Positions 17,696-29,039 of a stretch of 47,673 nucleotides of DNA are shown here, piece by piece. Origin of the DNA: Bordetella parapertussis (GTDB lineage: Bacteria; Pseudomonadota; Gammaproteobacteria; Burkholderiales; Burkholderiaceae_C); NCBI GenBank assembly GCA_945861305.1, contig CAMATW010000021.1:1-47673 (forward strand), read 5' to 3'. Positions within the stretch are counted from its first letter, which is position 1. The number at the start of each line of letters is the position of its first letter. The position numbers and the translations under genes were made by a program. The notes under the pieces were generated by a model that did not search any database, had not been told where the DNA came from, and was given only the letters and a program-made list of their open reading frames with translations.

Positions 17696-19108
17696 TCATT
17701 TCGAAGCAGTTTCGGCGTCCCAGCGTCCCGCCAAATTCTTCAGCAACTGGGTGACAGCCAAAGCGCGGCGACTTTGCACATCGAGCAAATTTCGCTGTGC
17801 GGCAAGCGCACTGGCTTGGGCTGTGACCACATTCAAGTAACTGACCGTACCTGCTGCGTACTGCGCTTCGGTGATGCGCAAATTGCGCTCTGCGGCTTGC
17901 AAGGCCTGTGCTTGCGCTGCTTCTTGCGCCTGCAACTGATGGGTCGCCACCAAGTTGTCCTCCACCTCTTGCAAGAGGGTCAGCACAGTTTGCTGGTAGT
18001 TGAGAAGTGCCACTTCCAAGGCGGCGCGGGCATCGTCCTTGGCGGCTTGGCGCTGTCCGCCATCGAACAAAGACAAGGCCAAGGACGGCCCCAAAGACCA
18101 CAATCGGGAAGATGCATTGAACAAGCTCGCCAACTCGGTACTTTTGTAACCGGTGCCGACAGCAAAACTGAAGGTGGGAAAAAAAGCGGTCTGCGCCACC
18201 CCCAGTTGCGCTTGGGCGCCCATCACCCGCATTTCTGCCGCACGGATATCGGGGCGTCGTTGCAGCAAGGATGAGGGCAACACCGTGGGCAGGGCGGGCA
18301 GTACCGGCAAAGCTTGCGAAGCGGCCATCTGCAAAGCCGATGGCGCTTGCCCCAGCAAAACCGCCAAGCTGTGGGTCAGTTGTTGACGCGTTGTTTCGAC
18401 ATCGATACGTTGAGCCACCGTGCTTTGCCATTGCGACTCGGCCTGCGCCACATCTGCCGCAGACACCACACCAGCGTCGTAGCGGTAGCGCGTCAAGGTC
18501 AAGGCACGCTCGTAAGCTGCTTGGGCTTTTTCTACCACCGCTTGTTGCCGCTCAGCGGTGCGCATGGCGATATAGGTTTGCACCAAGGTCGCTTGCGCTG
18601 ACAAACGCGCCAGCGCCAAATCTTCTTGACTCGCCAAGGCGTTGGCCTGCGCCGCTTGGGTTTGCAAGTCGATACGGCCCCAAACATCAAGCTCCCACGT
18701 CAAGGGCATGCTGACGCTTGCGCTGTTGGATGCTGCCCCGCCGGCGCTGCTGACAGAACGCGCCGCACCAGCGTTCACCGACACACTGGGCCACAAACTG
18801 GCTTGGGCTGCAGCCACACTGGCTTGGGCTTGGCGCACTTTGGCAGACAGCAGTTGCAAATTCAAATTGCCTGTTTCAAGTTGCGCTTGCAAACCATTGA
18901 GCACAGGGTCTTGAAACAAAGTCCACCAAGCACGGTCCACCGCATCACCCGCTGCATTGGCTGTTTGTGGCGCAGAAAAGCTTTCGGGTGCGCGAGCCGT
19001 GGGCTTAACGACGACAGGTTTTTTGAACCAACTGGCACAGCCTGCGAGCAACAAGCACAGCGCTATCACTGAAAGCGCTTTTGGCTGCCTTGACCGCCGC
19101 ATACTCAT
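17696..19108 (-). CDS. Outer-membrane efflux lipoprotein, OprM/NodT family
   Basis: TolC-like outer-membrane channel of a tripartite pump, 470 residues. The lipoprotein signal is at 1-23 with lipobox LLLAGC, so Cys is lipidated. Two long repeated helical hairpin regions, rich in A, Q and L (about 85-260 and 290-460), form the trans-periplasmic barrel. The ATG at 19108 overlaps the stop of the upstream RND gene (ATGA). It is the last gene of the mdtABC-oprM operon. The Ala/Gln-rich coils are normal for the family. Confidence 0.93.
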   Translation of the reverse strand: MSMRRSRQPKALSVIALCLLLAGCASWFKKPVVVKPTARAPESFSAPQTANAAGDAVDRAWWTLFQDPVLNGLQAQLETGNLNLQLLSAKVRQAQASVAAAQASLWPSVSVNAGAARSVSSAGGAASNSASVSMPLTWELDVWGRIDLQTQAAQANALASQEDLALARLSAQATLVQTYIAMRTAERQQAVVEKAQAAYERALTLTRYRYDAGVVSAADVAQAESQWQSTVAQRIDVETTRQQLTHSLAVLLGQAPSALQMAASQALPVLPALPTVLPSSLLQRRPDIRAAEMRVMGAQAQLGVAQTAFFPTFSFAVGTGYKSTELASLFNASSRLWSLGPSLALSLFDGGQRQAAKDDARAALEVALLNYQQTVLTLLQEVEDNLVATHQLQAQEAAQAQALQAAERNLRITEAQYAAGTVSYLNVVTAQASALAAQRNLLDVQSRRALAVTQLLKNLAGRWDAETASK

Positions 19109-22100
19109 ACCACTCTCCCACCAGAAACCACGGAAGTTAGCACGACTGCTTTGGCACTGCGCCAAGCCAGCCAACGACTGCGCAACGCCTCCAAGCCCAC
19201 AAACACGATGGGCGTGGTGAACAAGGTCAAGAGCTGGCTCAGCACCAAGCCACCCAGTACCGCCAGCCCCAAGGGTTGGCGCAACTCTGCTCCCACGCCA
19301 TAGGCCAAGGCCAAGGGAATGGCGCCCAACATGGCTGCGGCTGTGGTCATGAGGATGGGACGCAAGCGCTGCTGCGCTGAAAGGTAAATCGCTTGGGCAG
19401 GGCTGCGTCCAAGGCGTTGTTTTTGCAAGGCAAAGTCAATCATCAAGATGGCATTTTTTTTCACGATGCCAATCAGCAAGATCACGCCAATCATGGCAAT
19501 GATGCTGAACTCGGTGCCCATGGCCATCAGGGTCAGCAATGCCCCCAGTCCGGCGGAAGGCAAGGTGGACAGTATGGTGAGCGGGTGCAACAGGTTTTCA
19601 TACAGCACACCCAAGACCAAGTACAAGGTCAGCAAGGCCGACAGTATCAACAAGGGCTGGGTTTCCAAGGAGCGCTGAAAAGCGTTGGCGGTGCCTGCAA
19701 AACTGCCGCGTACCGACACCGGTAAATTGAGCTCAGCTACTGTGGTGTTGATGGCCTGTGTGGCTTGCGACAGCGACACGCCTGGGGCCAAACTGAAGCT
19801 GAAGGTGTCCGACGGCACACCGCCTTCATGCGACACCGACAAGGCCGTGTTGGTGAGTTCTATGCGCGCAAAACTGCTGAAGGGCACAGCTTGGCCACGG
19901 TCATTGATGAACTGCAAACGCTGTAAAGCCTCGGCATTTTGCAAATACGGTGGGGCGAGTTCCATCACCACGCGGTATTGGTTCAGCGGGTTGTAAATCA
20001 CCCCAATTTGTCGTTGGCTAAAACCATTGCTGAGCACCGTGTCAATGGCTCGCACCGATAGACCCAGACGGGCTGCTGCGTCGCGGTCTATCACCACCGA
20101 GGTTTGCAAGCCACGCTCTTCAAAGTCACTGCTGATGTCTTCCAATTCTTTGAGTTTGGCCAAGGCACGGCGTAACTTGGGCTCCCATTCACGCAACTGC
20201 GACAAGTCATCGGCTTTGATGCTGAACTCGTACTCAGAGTTCGATACCCGTCCACCCACTCGGATGTCTTGTACCGGCGTCATGAACAACCGTGCGCCCG
20301 CCTCCTTGGACAGTTGCTTGCGCAATCGTGCCACTACCTGCTCGGCACTGGCGTCGCGCTGATCGCGCGGCTTGAGCGTCAAGAACATGCGGGCGGCATT
20401 GCGTTGCCCCTCGCCGGTGAAACCTGTCACTGTCTCTACCGCAGGATCGGCTTGCACGATGGCGAGCATGGTGTGCAAGCGCTGCTGCATGGCCTGAAAC
20501 GAGGAACTTTGGTCGGCGCGTATATAGCCGTTGATGCGACCGGTGTCTTGTTGTGGGAAAAAGCCCTTCGGAATAGCGCGGTACAGGGTGACATTGAGGG
20601 CGATGGCCGCCACCAACACCAACCACATCAGCCATGGGTGACGCAATGCCCAAGCCAAGCCATGTTTGTAAATGCGCAACCATTTGCTGCGCCGCGGTCT
20701 GCGTGGTTGGCTAAGCTGCCGAGGTAACAGGGCAGCACACATCATGGGTGTGGTGGTCAAAGAAACCAGCATCGACACCAAGATCGCGGCGGTCATCACC
20801 ACCGCAAATTCACGAAACAATCGTCCCAACATGCCGCCCATGAACAAAATGGGGATAAACACCGCCACCAAAGAAATGCTGATCGCAACCACTGTAAACC
20901 CAATGTCGCGTGAACCCTGCAAACACGCTTGCAGCAAAGGCACACCACGCTCGCGCTGTCGGGTGATGTTCTCCAAAACCACGATCGCGTCATCCACCAC
21001 AAAGCCGGTGGCGATGGTCAAAGCCATCAGCGTGAGGTTGTTCAAACTCAAACCCATGAGGTACATCACCACACAAGTGCCCGCCAACGACAACGGCAGC
21101 GCAACAGCAGGAATGAGTGCGGTTTGCCAACGCTTTAAAAACAAGGCCACCACCAAAATCACCAACGCCATGGACAGCACCAAAGACTTTTGTATCTCCA
21201 GCAAAGAAGCCCGTACGGTAGGTGAGCGGTCCAACACCACCGCCATCTGCACAGCCGCTGGCAAACCTGCCTCCAACATGGGCAAGATGCCACGCACCCT
21301 GTCAACTGTCTCGATCACATTGCCGCCCGGTTGAAGGTTCAACACCAACAGCACGGCGGGTTGACCTTGGGACACGCCGTCGGTACGCACATCCTGTACA
21401 GAGTCCTGCACCTGCGCCACATCTTGTAAACGCAAAGCCTGACCGTTCACATAGCGCAATATCAAAGGGGCGTAATCTTGCGCAGTGCGCGCTTGGTCAT
21501 TGGCTTCGATTTGCCACGCTTGGGCTTCGTCCTCCACCACGCCTTTAGGGCGATGGGCGTTATTGGCCACCACCGCTTGGCGAACTATCTCCAGCGAAAT
21601 GCCAGCGGCACTGAGTTTGTGGGGGTCTAGCGCGATGCGCACTGCAGGCAAAGCACCGCCGCCAATAGTGACCTGCCCCACACCATCAACTTGCGCCAAG
21701 CGCTGGGCCAAAGTGGTCGAGGCCATGTCGTACATCTGGCCACGTGTGTAGGTGTCCGAGGTCAAGGCCAAAACCAGCATCGGGCTGTCTGCAGGGTTGA
21801 CCTTTTTGTAGGTGGGCCGGCTGGGCATACCGGTTGGCAGCAAGGGCTGAGCGGTGTTGATGGCCGCTTGCACTTCACGTGCAGCGCCGTTGATATTGCG
21901 ATCGAGTTCAAACTGCAGGGTGACGCGTGTGCTGCCCTGTGAAGAACTGGAAGTCATTTCGGTCACGCCTGCAATATTTCCCAAGACCCGCTCAAGAGGC
22001 GTGGCCACGGTGGCTGCCATCGTCTCGGGACTGGCACCAGGCAAATTGGCCTGTACCGAGATGGTGGGGAAATCTACCTGTGGCAATGGTGCCACCGGTA

Positions 22101-22194
22101 ACTGCACATAAGCCAAGGCGCCAGCCAAGGCCAGGCCAAGGCTTAGCAAAGTGGTGGCCACGGGTCTGGCGATGAAGGGCGCAGACATGTTCAT
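19105..22194 (-). CDS. RND multidrug efflux permease, MdtC/MuxC type
   Basis: Inner-membrane proton-drug antiporter of the HAE1 RND family, 1029 residues, with 12 expected membrane segments and two large periplasmic loops. It starts [19 protein letters not shown]; the start (22194) overlaps the previous stop as ATGA. The proton relay Asp pair is in [15 protein letters not shown], near residue 400. The tandem arrangement with a second RND gene and one adaptor is the MdtABC/MuxABC layout, in which two different permeases form a heterotrimer. Known relatives export bile salts, novobiocin and similar compounds; the substrate here is unknown. Confidence 0.94.
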   Translation of the reverse strand: MNMSAPFIARPVATTLLSLGLALAGALAYVQLPVAPLPQVDFPTISVQANLPGASPETMAATVATPLERVLGNIAGVTEMTSSSSQGSTRVTLQFELDRNINGAAREVQAAINTAQPLLPTGMPSRPTYKKVNPADSPMLVLALTSDTYTRGQMYDMASTTLAQRLAQVDGVGQVTIGGGALPAVRIALDPHKLSAAGISLEIVRQAVVANNAHRPKGVVEDEAQAWQIEANDQARTAQDYAPLILRYVNGQALRLQDVAQVQDSVQDVRTDGVSQGQPAVLLVLNLQPGGNVIETVDRVRGILPMLEAGLPAAVQMAVVLDRSPTVRASLLEIQKSLVLSMALVILVVALFLKRWQTALIPAVALPLSLAGTCVVMYLMGLSLNNLTLMALTIATGFVVDDAIVVLENITRQRERGVPLLQACLQGSRDIGFTVVAISISLVAVFIPILFMGGMLGRLFREFAVVMTAAILVSMLVSLTTTPMMCAALLPRQLSQPRRPRRSKWLRIYKHGLAWALRHPWLMWLVLVAAIALNVTLYRAIPKGFFPQQDTGRINGYIRADQSSSFQAMQQRLHTMLAIVQADPAVETVTGFTGEGQRNAARMFLTLKPRDQRDASAEQVVARLRKQLSKEAGARLFMTPVQDIRVGGRVSNSEYEFSIKADDLSQLREWEPKLRRALAKLKELEDISSDFEERGLQTSVVIDRDAAARLGLSVRAIDTVLSNGFSQRQIGVIYNPLNQYRVVMELAPPYLQNAEALQRLQFINDRGQAVPFSSFARIELTNTALSVSHEGGVPSDTFSFSLAPGVSLSQATQAINTTVAELNLPVSVRGSFAGTANAFQRSLETQPLLILSALLTLYLVLGVLYENLLHPLTILSTLPSAGLGALLTLMAMGTEFSIIAMIGVILLIGIVKKNAILMIDFALQKQRLGRSPAQAIYLSAQQRLRPILMTTAAAMLGAIPLALAYGVGAELRQPLGLAVLGGLVLSQLLTLFTTPIVFVGLEALRSRWLAWRSAKAVVLTSVVSGGRVV

Positions 22195-25100
22195 CGTGCT
22201 GAACCCCGCCGCTTTCCCCACGCATCGAGTTGCAGGTAAATCACGGGCGTGGTGAACAAGGTCAGCCACTGACTTAAAATCAAGCCTCCCACCAAGGTCA
22301 CACCCAAGGGGTGGCGCAACTCACTGCCAACGCCGCTGCCCAGCATCAGCGGCAAGGCACCCAGCAATGCACACAAGGTGGTCATCAAAATCGGACGAAA
22401 GCGCAACAAACAGGCTTGGGTGATGGCTTCGCGCGGCGGCATGCCTTGGCGACGCTGCGCATCCAGCGCAAAGTCAATCATCATGATGGCGTTCTTCTTC
22501 ACAATGCCAATCAACAAGACAATGCCGATGACGGCGATCAGCCCCAACTCGATGCGCGCCGCCAACAAAGCCAACAAAGCGCCCAAGGCCGCAGAAGGCA
22601 AGGTCGACAAAATCGTGACGGGGTGGACATAGCTCTCGTACAGCACACCCAAGACGATGTACATGGTGACCACTGCCGCCAATACCAACCACAGGCTGTT
22701 AAGCAAGGAGGCTTTGAAGGCCAAAGCGGTCCCTTCAAAACGCGTCTCCACAGAGGGGGGGACAGCTTCTTCTGCTCGCATGGCTTGCCAATGCCCATCT
22801 ATGGCTTGCACCGCCTCACCCAGCGAAGCACTTGCGGCAGGCTTGAACGACAAAGTGACGGCGGGAAACTGTGCCACATGCAAGATACTGAGCAACGCTG
22901 CACGCTCCTCCACCTTGGCCACACTGCTCAAGGGCACTTGAGACCCATTGACTGATGGCACCCGCAACAATGCCAAAGCAGCAGGCCCTATGCGGTCTTG
23001 GTCTTGAACTTCCAACACCACACGGTACTGGTTGCTTTGGGTGAAGATGGTGGATACCAAGCGTTGGCCAAATGCGTTGTACAGCGCGTTGTCGATGGCC
23101 AAGACGGTCACGCCCAACCGAGCCGCGGCCTCGCGGTCTATGCGCACATAGGCTTGCAAGCCTTGGTCTTGGTAATCGCTTGCCACATCGGCCAGTGCGG
23201 GGTCTAGGCGTAAACGCTCTTGCAGGCGCTTAGACCAATAGCCCAGAGCCTCGCCATCGGGGCTGCTGAGCAAAAATCGAAATGGGTTGCGAGTCACTCG
23301 GTCTTCCAAACTTAAATCTTGCAGGGGTTGCAAATACACCTGCAAGCCAGAAACTTGTCGAGAAAGCAATGCCAGACGCTCTAAGGTGGCTGGCAATCCT
23401 TCGGGACGCTGCGCCTTGGGCGCCAAATTCAAAGTCATACGCCCCGCATTCAAACTGGCGTTGGGACCATCCACACCAATGAAGGAGCTAAGGCTTTGCA
23501 CCGCAGGGTCTTGCAGCAGCAAGCGCCCCAAAGCCTGTTGCCGCTCGGACATGGCCTCAAACGAGGTCGACTGCGTGGCCTCGGTAATGACTTGCACCGC
23601 ACCCGTGTCTTGCAAAGGGAAAAACCCCTTGGGGCTGATGAGGTAAGCGGCCACGGTCAACACCACCGTCAAACCAAATGAGGCCAGTGTGGCCACTGGT
23701 CGGTCCAGCACCCAATTCAAACCACGGCCATAAGCAGCAATCAAGTGCTTTAACCATGTACCCGAGTCCAACGTGTTTTGGTCGTTTTTTTGTGCCTGCA
23801 GCACATGGGCGCACAGCATGGGGGTGAGGGTCAAAGAGACGAAGGCTGAAATCAAAATCGCCACAGCCAAGGTGATGGCAAATTCATGGAACAAGCGCCC
23901 CACCACATCGCCCATGAACAACAAGGGAATCAGCACAGCGATAAGAGAAAAAGTCAGCGACACAATGGTGAAACCAATTTGCTGTGCGCCCTCGATAGCC
24001 GCTTGCACAGGTGTTCGCGGTTCCTCTGGGTCTTGCAAAAAACGGGCAATGTTTTCGATCATGACGATGGCGTCATCCACCACAAAACCTGTGGCCACTG
24101 TGAGCGCCATCAAGGTGAGGTTGTTGACCGAAAAACCTGCCAAATACATGACCGCAAAAGTACCCACCAGCGACAAAGGCACAACCACTGCAGGAATCAA
24201 GGTGGCGGACGCACTGCGCAGAAATACAAAAATCACCATGACCACCAAGGCCATCGACAACAGCAACTCGAATTGAACGTCCCGCACCGAGGCGCGAATG
24301 GTGGTGGTGCGGTCGGTCATCACCTGCACATCCAAACTGGCTGGCAAAGCCGCGCGTAAAGCGGGAAGTAAGGCCTGCACCCGTTGCACAGTGTCAATCA
24401 CATTCGCACCCGGTTGACGCTGGATATTCAAAACAATGGCAGGCTGGGTATTGGCCCAGGCCAACAAACGGCTGTTCTCAGGCGCATCCTTGATGGTGGC
24501 CACATCGCGCAATCGCAAAGGGTTGCCGTTTTTATAGGCCAATACCAAGTTGGCATAGTCTTGAGAGGACTGCATCTGGTCGTTCGCATCCAAACTAGAG
24601 GCACGGGCAGGGCCATCCAAACTGCCCTTGGCCATGCTCACATTGGCTTGGTTGATGGCAGTGCGAACGTCTTCCAGCGAAAAACCCGCAGCGCTCAAAG
24701 CTTGGCTGTTGACCTGCACCCGCACCGAGGGGCGCTGGGCGCCCGCGATACTGACCAAGCCCACGCCAGCGACTTGCGACAAACGCATGGCCAGGCGATT
24801 TTCCACCATGTCATGCACACGGGTGATGGGCAGCGAGGGCGAACTGATGGCCAAGGTCAATACCGGCGCGTCCGCTGGGTTGACCTTGCTGTAGGCCGGT
24901 GGCATGGGCAAGTCTGAGGGCAGCACACCGATGGCTGCATTGATGGCGGCCTGCACCTGTTGCTCGGCCACATCCAGAGGCAACTTCAGCGAGAAACGCA
25001 AAGTGATGACCGAGGCGCCGCCCGAACTGACTGAGGTCATTTGGTCCAAGCCTGGCATTTGCCCGAGTTGCCGCTCCAATGGTGCGGTGACGGTTGCGGT

Positions 25101-25277
25101 CATCACCTCGGGGCTCGCACCTGGGTACAGGGTGTTCACCTGAACCGTGGGGTAATCAATTTGAGGCAATGAAGCCACGGGCAAAAAACGGTAGGCCAAA
25201 GTCCCACACAGCAACAACGCCAACATCGTCAGCGAAGTGGCCACCGGTCGCAAAATAAACAGCCGCGACAGATTCAT
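22191..25277 (-). CDS. RND multidrug efflux permease, MdtB/MuxB type
   Basis: First of two RND permeases, 1028 residues, beginning [21 protein letters not shown]. It has the same 12-segment architecture, with proton-relay Asp residues in [15 protein letters not shown]. It is clearly paralogous to the following gene but diverged along its whole length, so the duplication is old. The ATG overlaps the adaptor stop by 4 bases. In the MdtABC system MdtB and MdtC assemble 2:1 with the adaptor MdtA and an outer-membrane channel, all of which are encoded here contiguously. Confidence 0.94.
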   Translation of the reverse strand: MNLSRLFILRPVATSLTMLALLLCGTLAYRFLPVASLPQIDYPTVQVNTLYPGASPEVMTATVTAPLERQLGQMPGLDQMTSVSSGGASVITLRFSLKLPLDVAEQQVQAAINAAIGVLPSDLPMPPAYSKVNPADAPVLTLAISSPSLPITRVHDMVENRLAMRLSQVAGVGLVSIAGAQRPSVRVQVNSQALSAAGFSLEDVRTAINQANVSMAKGSLDGPARASSLDANDQMQSSQDYANLVLAYKNGNPLRLRDVATIKDAPENSRLLAWANTQPAIVLNIQRQPGANVIDTVQRVQALLPALRAALPASLDVQVMTDRTTTIRASVRDVQFELLLSMALVVMVIFVFLRSASATLIPAVVVPLSLVGTFAVMYLAGFSVNNLTLMALTVATGFVVDDAIVMIENIARFLQDPEEPRTPVQAAIEGAQQIGFTIVSLTFSLIAVLIPLLFMGDVVGRLFHEFAITLAVAILISAFVSLTLTPMLCAHVLQAQKNDQNTLDSGTWLKHLIAAYGRGLNWVLDRPVATLASFGLTVVLTVAAYLISPKGFFPLQDTGAVQVITEATQSTSFEAMSERQQALGRLLLQDPAVQSLSSFIGVDGPNASLNAGRMTLNLAPKAQRPEGLPATLERLALLSRQVSGLQVYLQPLQDLSLEDRVTRNPFRFLLSSPDGEALGYWSKRLQERLRLDPALADVASDYQDQGLQAYVRIDREAAARLGVTVLAIDNALYNAFGQRLVSTIFTQSNQYRVVLEVQDQDRIGPAALALLRVPSVNGSQVPLSSVAKVEERAALLSILHVAQFPAVTLSFKPAASASLGEAVQAIDGHWQAMRAEEAVPPSVETRFEGTALAFKASLLNSLWLVLAAVVTMYIVLGVLYESYVHPVTILSTLPSAALGALLALLAARIELGLIAVIGIVLLIGIVKKNAIMMIDFALDAQRRQGMPPREAITQACLLRFRPILMTTLCALLGALPLMLGSGVGSELRHPLGVTLVGGLILSQWLTLFTTPVIYLQLDAWGKRRGSAR

Positions 25278-26542
25278 GGTTTACGCGCTTTCACCACCTC
25301 CACCCCACTGCCACTGCGTAAACGGTCAGCGCCATCGGTGACGACTTGTTGACCGGCTTTAAGGTCCGCTTTCACCGCTTGCCAATCGCCCTCAATCGCC
25401 TCCAGTTGCACGGTTTGCACTTGCACAGTGTTGTCGGCTTGAACCACGTACACAAAGGTGCCTGCCGCACCGCGTTGAACCGCTTGTACAGGAACCGCCA
25501 CCATATTTTTCAAGGTATCAAGCTGCAAACGGATATGGGCAAACTGATTGGGAAACAAACTGCCGTCGCGGTTGTCCAAGGTGGCTTTCAAACGCAAGGT
25601 GCTGGTGGCTACATCGATGGCGTTGTCGGTGGTGCTGACACGCCCTTGGGCAAGGCGTATTTTTTGGTCACGATCCCAGGCTTCGACGGGCAAGGCTTGG
25701 CCCGCTTTCAATTTGCGCATGATCAAGGGGACATGCAACTCAGGGACAGCAAACAATACCGACATGGGCTGGGTTTGCGTGATGTTGACCAAGCCATTGG
25801 GGTCGCTAGAGCGCACCAAACTGCCCAACTCGACTTGCTTTAAGCCCAGCCGTCCGCTGATGGGGGCGGTCACACGGGTGTAGGAAAGCTGCAGCTTTGC
25901 CATGTCGATTTGCGCTTGATCGGCTTGCACCGTGCCTTGCAATTGACGCACCAAAGCGGCTTGTGTTTCTACCTGCTGACGCGCAATAGCGTCCTTGCTG
26001 AGCAAGTCTTGGTAGCGCTGTAAATCCAACTCCGCATTTTTCATGAGGGCGGCATCTCGGGCGAACTGTCCTTGGGCTTGGTTAAGTTGCGCTTCAAAAG
26101 GTCGGGCATCAATTTCAGCCAGCACCTGTCCGGCTTGCACCAGTTGTCCTTCTGTGAAACGCAAGGCTTTGAGTTCACCATCCACCTTGGCCCTTACCAC
26201 GGCAGTGTTGAGCGCGACCAAAGTGCCCGCGGCTTGCACGGTGTAGCGAATATCCATGAGGCGCACCTCACCCACACTCACCGGCGTGCTGCGTGAACCT
26301 TCACCGCCGCCTTTGAGGTTTTTGCCGCCACCTGCAGATTTGCTGTTATCGGGCTTGGACGCGGCATCCGCAGTCACAGCCACGTCATCGCCTCGCAAGA
26401 CAGCGCTTAACTTGTTTTTGATGTCTGGGTAAAACCAGCTTGCAGCAAATGCGACCACGACCAAAAGTGACAGCAACCACCACTTGACCAAGCCAGATTG
26501 GCTGTGTGAGATTGAGTTGAATGGGTTGAACGGCTTATCCAT
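25274..26542 (-). CDS. Periplasmic adaptor (membrane fusion protein) MdtA type
   Basis: 422 residues linking the RND permeases to the outer-membrane channel. A membrane anchor lies at about 19-38 ([19 protein letters not shown]). A lipoyl half-motif ([20 protein letters not shown]), an alpha-helical hairpin (about 155-225), a second lipoyl half ([19 protein letters not shown]) and a beta-barrel domain follow in the usual order. Residues 60-88 are a low-complexity Gly/Ser/Lys linker ([15 protein letters not shown]), longer than in E. coli MdtA. It is first in the four-gene efflux operon. No regulator such as BaeSR lies next to it. Confidence 0.93.
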   Translation of the reverse strand: MDKPFNPFNSISHSQSGLVKWWLLSLLVVVAFAASWFYPDIKNKLSAVLRGDDVAVTADAASKPDNSKSAGGGKNLKGGGEGSRSTPVSVGEVRLMDIRYTVQAAGTLVALNTAVVRAKVDGELKALRFTEGQLVQAGQVLAEIDARPFEAQLNQAQGQFARDAALMKNAELDLQRYQDLLSKDAIARQQVETQAALVRQLQGTVQADQAQIDMAKLQLSYTRVTAPISGRLGLKQVELGSLVRSSDPNGLVNITQTQPMSVLFAVPELHVPLIMRKLKAGQALPVEAWDRDQKIRLAQGRVSTTDNAIDVATSTLRLKATLDNRDGSLFPNQFAHIRLQLDTLKNMVAVPVQAVQRGAAGTFVYVVQADNTVQVQTVQLEAIEGDWQAVKADLKAGQQVVTDGADRLRSGSGVEVVKARKP

Positions 26543-26570
26543 GGGTTCATGTTAACTGCCGAAGAAGTCC

Positions 26571-26765
26571 CTAGAGCAGTCGTGACAAACCTGCGCACAC
26601 CATGCTGAGGATGATGGTGGTGGTCAAAGGGAGAAAGATCTCGCGGCCAAACAAGCGAAAACGCAAGTCGCCAGGCAAGCGACCAAAGCCGAGCTTTTGC
26701 AACCACGGCGTGATGCCTTGGATCAGCAAAAGGGCCAAAAAGACCACAATCAACCAACGAAACAT
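26571..26765 (-). CDS. DUF2905 small inner-membrane protein
   Basis: 64 residues, starting FRWLIVVFLALLLIQGITPWL, with a central KLGFGRLPGDLRFR and a second hydrophobic segment LPLTTTIILSMVCAGL. This is the DUF2905 pattern of two membrane helices around a conserved Gly-Arg-Leu-Pro-Gly-Asp loop. Function unknown. The frame is open further upstream to 27029, but that part overlaps the methyltransferase; the ATG at 26765 fits the family length. It sits 4 bases after the methyltransferase stop and is probably co-transcribed. Confidence 0.85.
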   Translation of the reverse strand: MFRWLIVVFLALLLIQGITPWLQKLGFGRLPGDLRFRLFGREIFLPLTTTIILSMVCAGLSRLL

Positions 26766-26769
26766 ATGT

Positions 26770-27870
26770 CTATAACCTGTGTGTTCTATCGCCTTGCACA
26801 AAACCCAAGGGCTGCCAAGCATCGCCACGACCCAAGGAGATGACTTTGAACAACTCCCCCATCTCGTGCTCGGTGATGAGTTTTTGCGCCATGGCCCTGT
26901 CTGCCACAGATGCGTTTTCCAGTAAGTCCAACAAACCATTGTTGAGCAAAAAATGCGCTTGGCTGGTGTAACCCAACACTTGCAAACCCACGTCTTGCGC
27001 GGCCAAAGCCACGCCGGTGAAATCAACATGGGCGGTGATGTCTTTCAACCCAACACTTTGCAAAGGATCACCATCGCTACGGTGCGCTTGGTGGCACATC
27101 AGTGTGCCCATGTGGCGCTGCTCATGGTAGTACTCGGCCTCGGGAAATCCATAGTCGATCAAGAACATCGCGCCGCGTTGCAGGCGCTCGCCCACACTGC
27201 GAATAAAAGCCAGCGCTTGAGGATGAATTTCGGTTAGGTAATTGTGTGTGCCTTCAATATCCATCGGTGGACGCTCATCGGTGACGCGGTCTTGCCAAGC
27301 AAAAGCACATGACGCCTCATCCCAGACCACGCCGCGCTCATGCCAGACACCCGCTGTGCGCTGCAAGAGGCGCACCGGCATGGCGTCCAGAACCTCGTTG
27401 CCAATCACCACAGCTTCAATGCTGTCAGGCAATTCACTGACCCACTGCACACGTGAACCAAAAGCTGACAGCGTTTGGGCTTGGCGTTCACGCAAAGCGC
27501 CAGACACCTCGACGATGGTGTAGCTTTGCACCAAATCCCCCAAAGCCTCTAACAATTGCACGGCCAGTGTGCCGTTGCCTGCACCGAACTCTAGGACCGC
27601 ATTGGTTTGGGTGTTGGCCAAAGCCTCGGTCACACTTTGCGCAAAAGCCTTGCCAAAAAAGGCCGACATCTCGGGCGCGGTGACAAAATCGCTGCCTTGT
27701 GCTGGCATACGACCGATCTGACCTTGGCCTGCGGCGTAGTAACCCAAGCCCGGCGCGTACAAAGCCAGCGCCATGAATCGGTCAAACCCCAACCATCCGC
27801 CATCTGCGGTCAAACGCGCTTGTATCAACGCCTTTAAAGCAGTCGCTAAACTCTTTGCCTGTGTTTCCAT
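26770..27870 (-). CDS. SAM-dependent methyltransferase, MidA/NDUFAF7-like (DUF185)
   Basis: 366 residues from the ATG at 27870. An in-frame ATG at 27888 would overlap the divergent gene's start and has a ribosome site too close to it. The SAM site is LEFGAGNGTLAVQLL near 103-117. Conserved family features FDRFMALALYAPGLGYYA and DFVTAPEMSAFFG precede it. Mitochondrial NDUFAF7 methylates an Arg of complex I subunit NDUFS2; the bacterial role is not established. DUF2905 follows at 4 bases. Confidence 0.86.
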   Translation of the reverse strand: METQAKSLATALKALIQARLTADGGWLGFDRFMALALYAPGLGYYAAGQGQIGRMPAQGSDFVTAPEMSAFFGKAFAQSVTEALANTQTNAVLEFGAGNGTLAVQLLEALGDLVQSYTIVEVSGALRERQAQTLSAFGSRVQWVSELPDSIEAVVIGNEVLDAMPVRLLQRTAGVWHERGVVWDEASCAFAWQDRVTDERPPMDIEGTHNYLTEIHPQALAFIRSVGERLQRGAMFLIDYGFPEAEYYHEQRHMGTLMCHQAHRSDGDPLQSVGLKDITAHVDFTGVALAAQDVGLQVLGYTSQAHFLLNNGLLDLLENASVADRAMAQKLITEHEMGELFKVISLGRGDAWQPLGFVQGDRTHRL

Positions 27871-27886
27871 AGATTGATTGTCGTCC

Positions 27887-28663
27887 ATGCCCTCTGCACC
27901 CCTTATCGCTTATTCGCCTGCAGTGCTGGTCACCGGCTCGGGCAAGCGCTTGGGCCGTGCCATCGCCTTGGGGCTGGCACAGGCTGGCTGGCGTGTGGCC
28001 GTGCATTACAGACACTCAGCACAAGAGGCCCAACAAACAGCCAACGACTGTGCTGCGCTTACCGCAGGTGCAAGCGTTTTTTGCGCTGACTTGAGTGATG
28101 AAACTCAGGTGCGCCAGTTGTTTGCAGCTGCGCAGCAGCACATGGTGCAATTGGATGCGGTGGTCAACAGCGCCGCGCTCTTTGAGCACGACAGCGCCGA
28201 GAATTTTGGCTTTGCACCCATGGAGCAGCATTTGCGCAGCAACACAGGAGCTGCGATCGTATTGGCACAACTGCTGCACGCCCATGTGAAACAACGCCAA
28301 AGTACCGGTGTGGTGGTGAACATGCTGGACCAAAAACTTTGGAACTACAACCCTGATTTTTTCAGCTACACCCTATCCAAAGCCGCGTTGCAAGCCGCCA
28401 CCACCATGCTGGCACAAGCCTTGGCACCTCAGTTAAGGGTGGTGGGCGTGGCCCCTGGCCTGACCTTGACAAGCCACTTGCTAAGCGATGAAAAGTTTGA
28501 AGAGCTGCATCAACTCTCCCCCTTGGGACGCTCCTCCAGCGTGGCGGATGTGGTGGCAACGGTGTTGTTTGCCTTGACCAATTCTTCTGTCACTGGCACC
28601 AGTCTGTTGGTGGATGGTGGACAGCACCTGATGAAATTTGAGCGCGATTTTTCGCTGATGTAA
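27887..28663 (+). CDS. Pteridine reductase-like SDR (FolM-like)
   Basis: Short-chain dehydrogenase of 258 residues. Its cofactor motif is TGSGKRLG at 16-23, i.e. TGX3RXG. The Arg in this position distinguishes PTR1/FolM pteridine reductases from ordinary SDRs, which have TGX3GXG. The active site YTLSK is near 162-166. FolM reduces dihydromonapterin to tetrahydromonapterin. The next gene is folB, another pterin enzyme, which supports the call. The start is the ATG at 27887, not the TTG three codons earlier. It heads a three-gene run with folB and ttcA. Confidence 0.85.
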   Translation: MPSAPLIAYSPAVLVTGSGKRLGRAIALGLAQAGWRVAVHYRHSAQEAQQTANDCAALTAGASVFCADLSDETQVRQLFAAAQQHMVQLDAVVNSAALFEHDSAENFGFAPMEQHLRSNTGAAIVLAQLLHAHVKQRQSTGVVVNMLDQKLWNYNPDFFSYTLSKAALQAATTMLAQALAPQLRVVGVAPGLTLTSHLLSDEKFEELHQLSPLGRSSSVADVVATVLFALTNSSVTGTSLLVDGGQHLMKFERDFSLM

Positions 28664-28670
28664 GAACCCT

Positions 28671-29039
28671 ATGAATTCCAACGGCAACCAAATTCTCACT
28701 TTAACCGGCCTGCGTTTTAACGCTGATCTGGGCATCTTGGCGCATGAGAAAAAAGCGCCCCAAGCTATTCAGGTGGACGCCGAACTGAGCTTAGGGCAGC
28801 AACCCCTTTTGCCAGAAGCAGACGACATATCGCGGGTACTTGACTACCGCAAGGTGCGCCAAATCATCATCGATGAATGCACCGCTCAGCATGTCAGCCT
28901 GCTAGAGACCATGATTGGCAAACTCTGCCACCGCTTGATGCAGTTGCAAGGGGTGAAGGCAGTACGAGTGAAAATCACCAAACTGGAAATTTTTGACGAC
29001 TGCGAAGTCGCTATCCGCATGGAGGCGGGATCATGGTGA
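28671..29039 (+). CDS. folB: Dihydroneopterin aldolase
   Basis: Folate-pathway enzyme that cleaves dihydroneopterin to 6-hydroxymethyl-dihydropterin and glycolaldehyde, 122 residues. It begins [20 protein letters not shown], with the conserved G-x-x-x-x-E near 20-25. It has DYRKVRQII, the [14 protein letters not shown] helix and a C-terminal [11 protein letters not shown] containing the active-site Lys. It lies 7 bases after the FolM-like gene and overlaps ttcA by 7 bases. Confidence 0.93.
   Translation: MNSNGNQILTLTGLRFNADLGILAHEKKAPQAIQVDAELSLGQQPLLPEADDISRVLDYRKVRQIIIDECTAQHVSLLETMIGKLCHRLMQLQGVKAVRVKITKLEIFDDCEVAIRMEAGSW

Noticed and set aside
19105..25277. Recent tandem duplication of RND genes
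   Set aside because: The two permeases differ along their whole length and fit the old MdtB/MdtC split.
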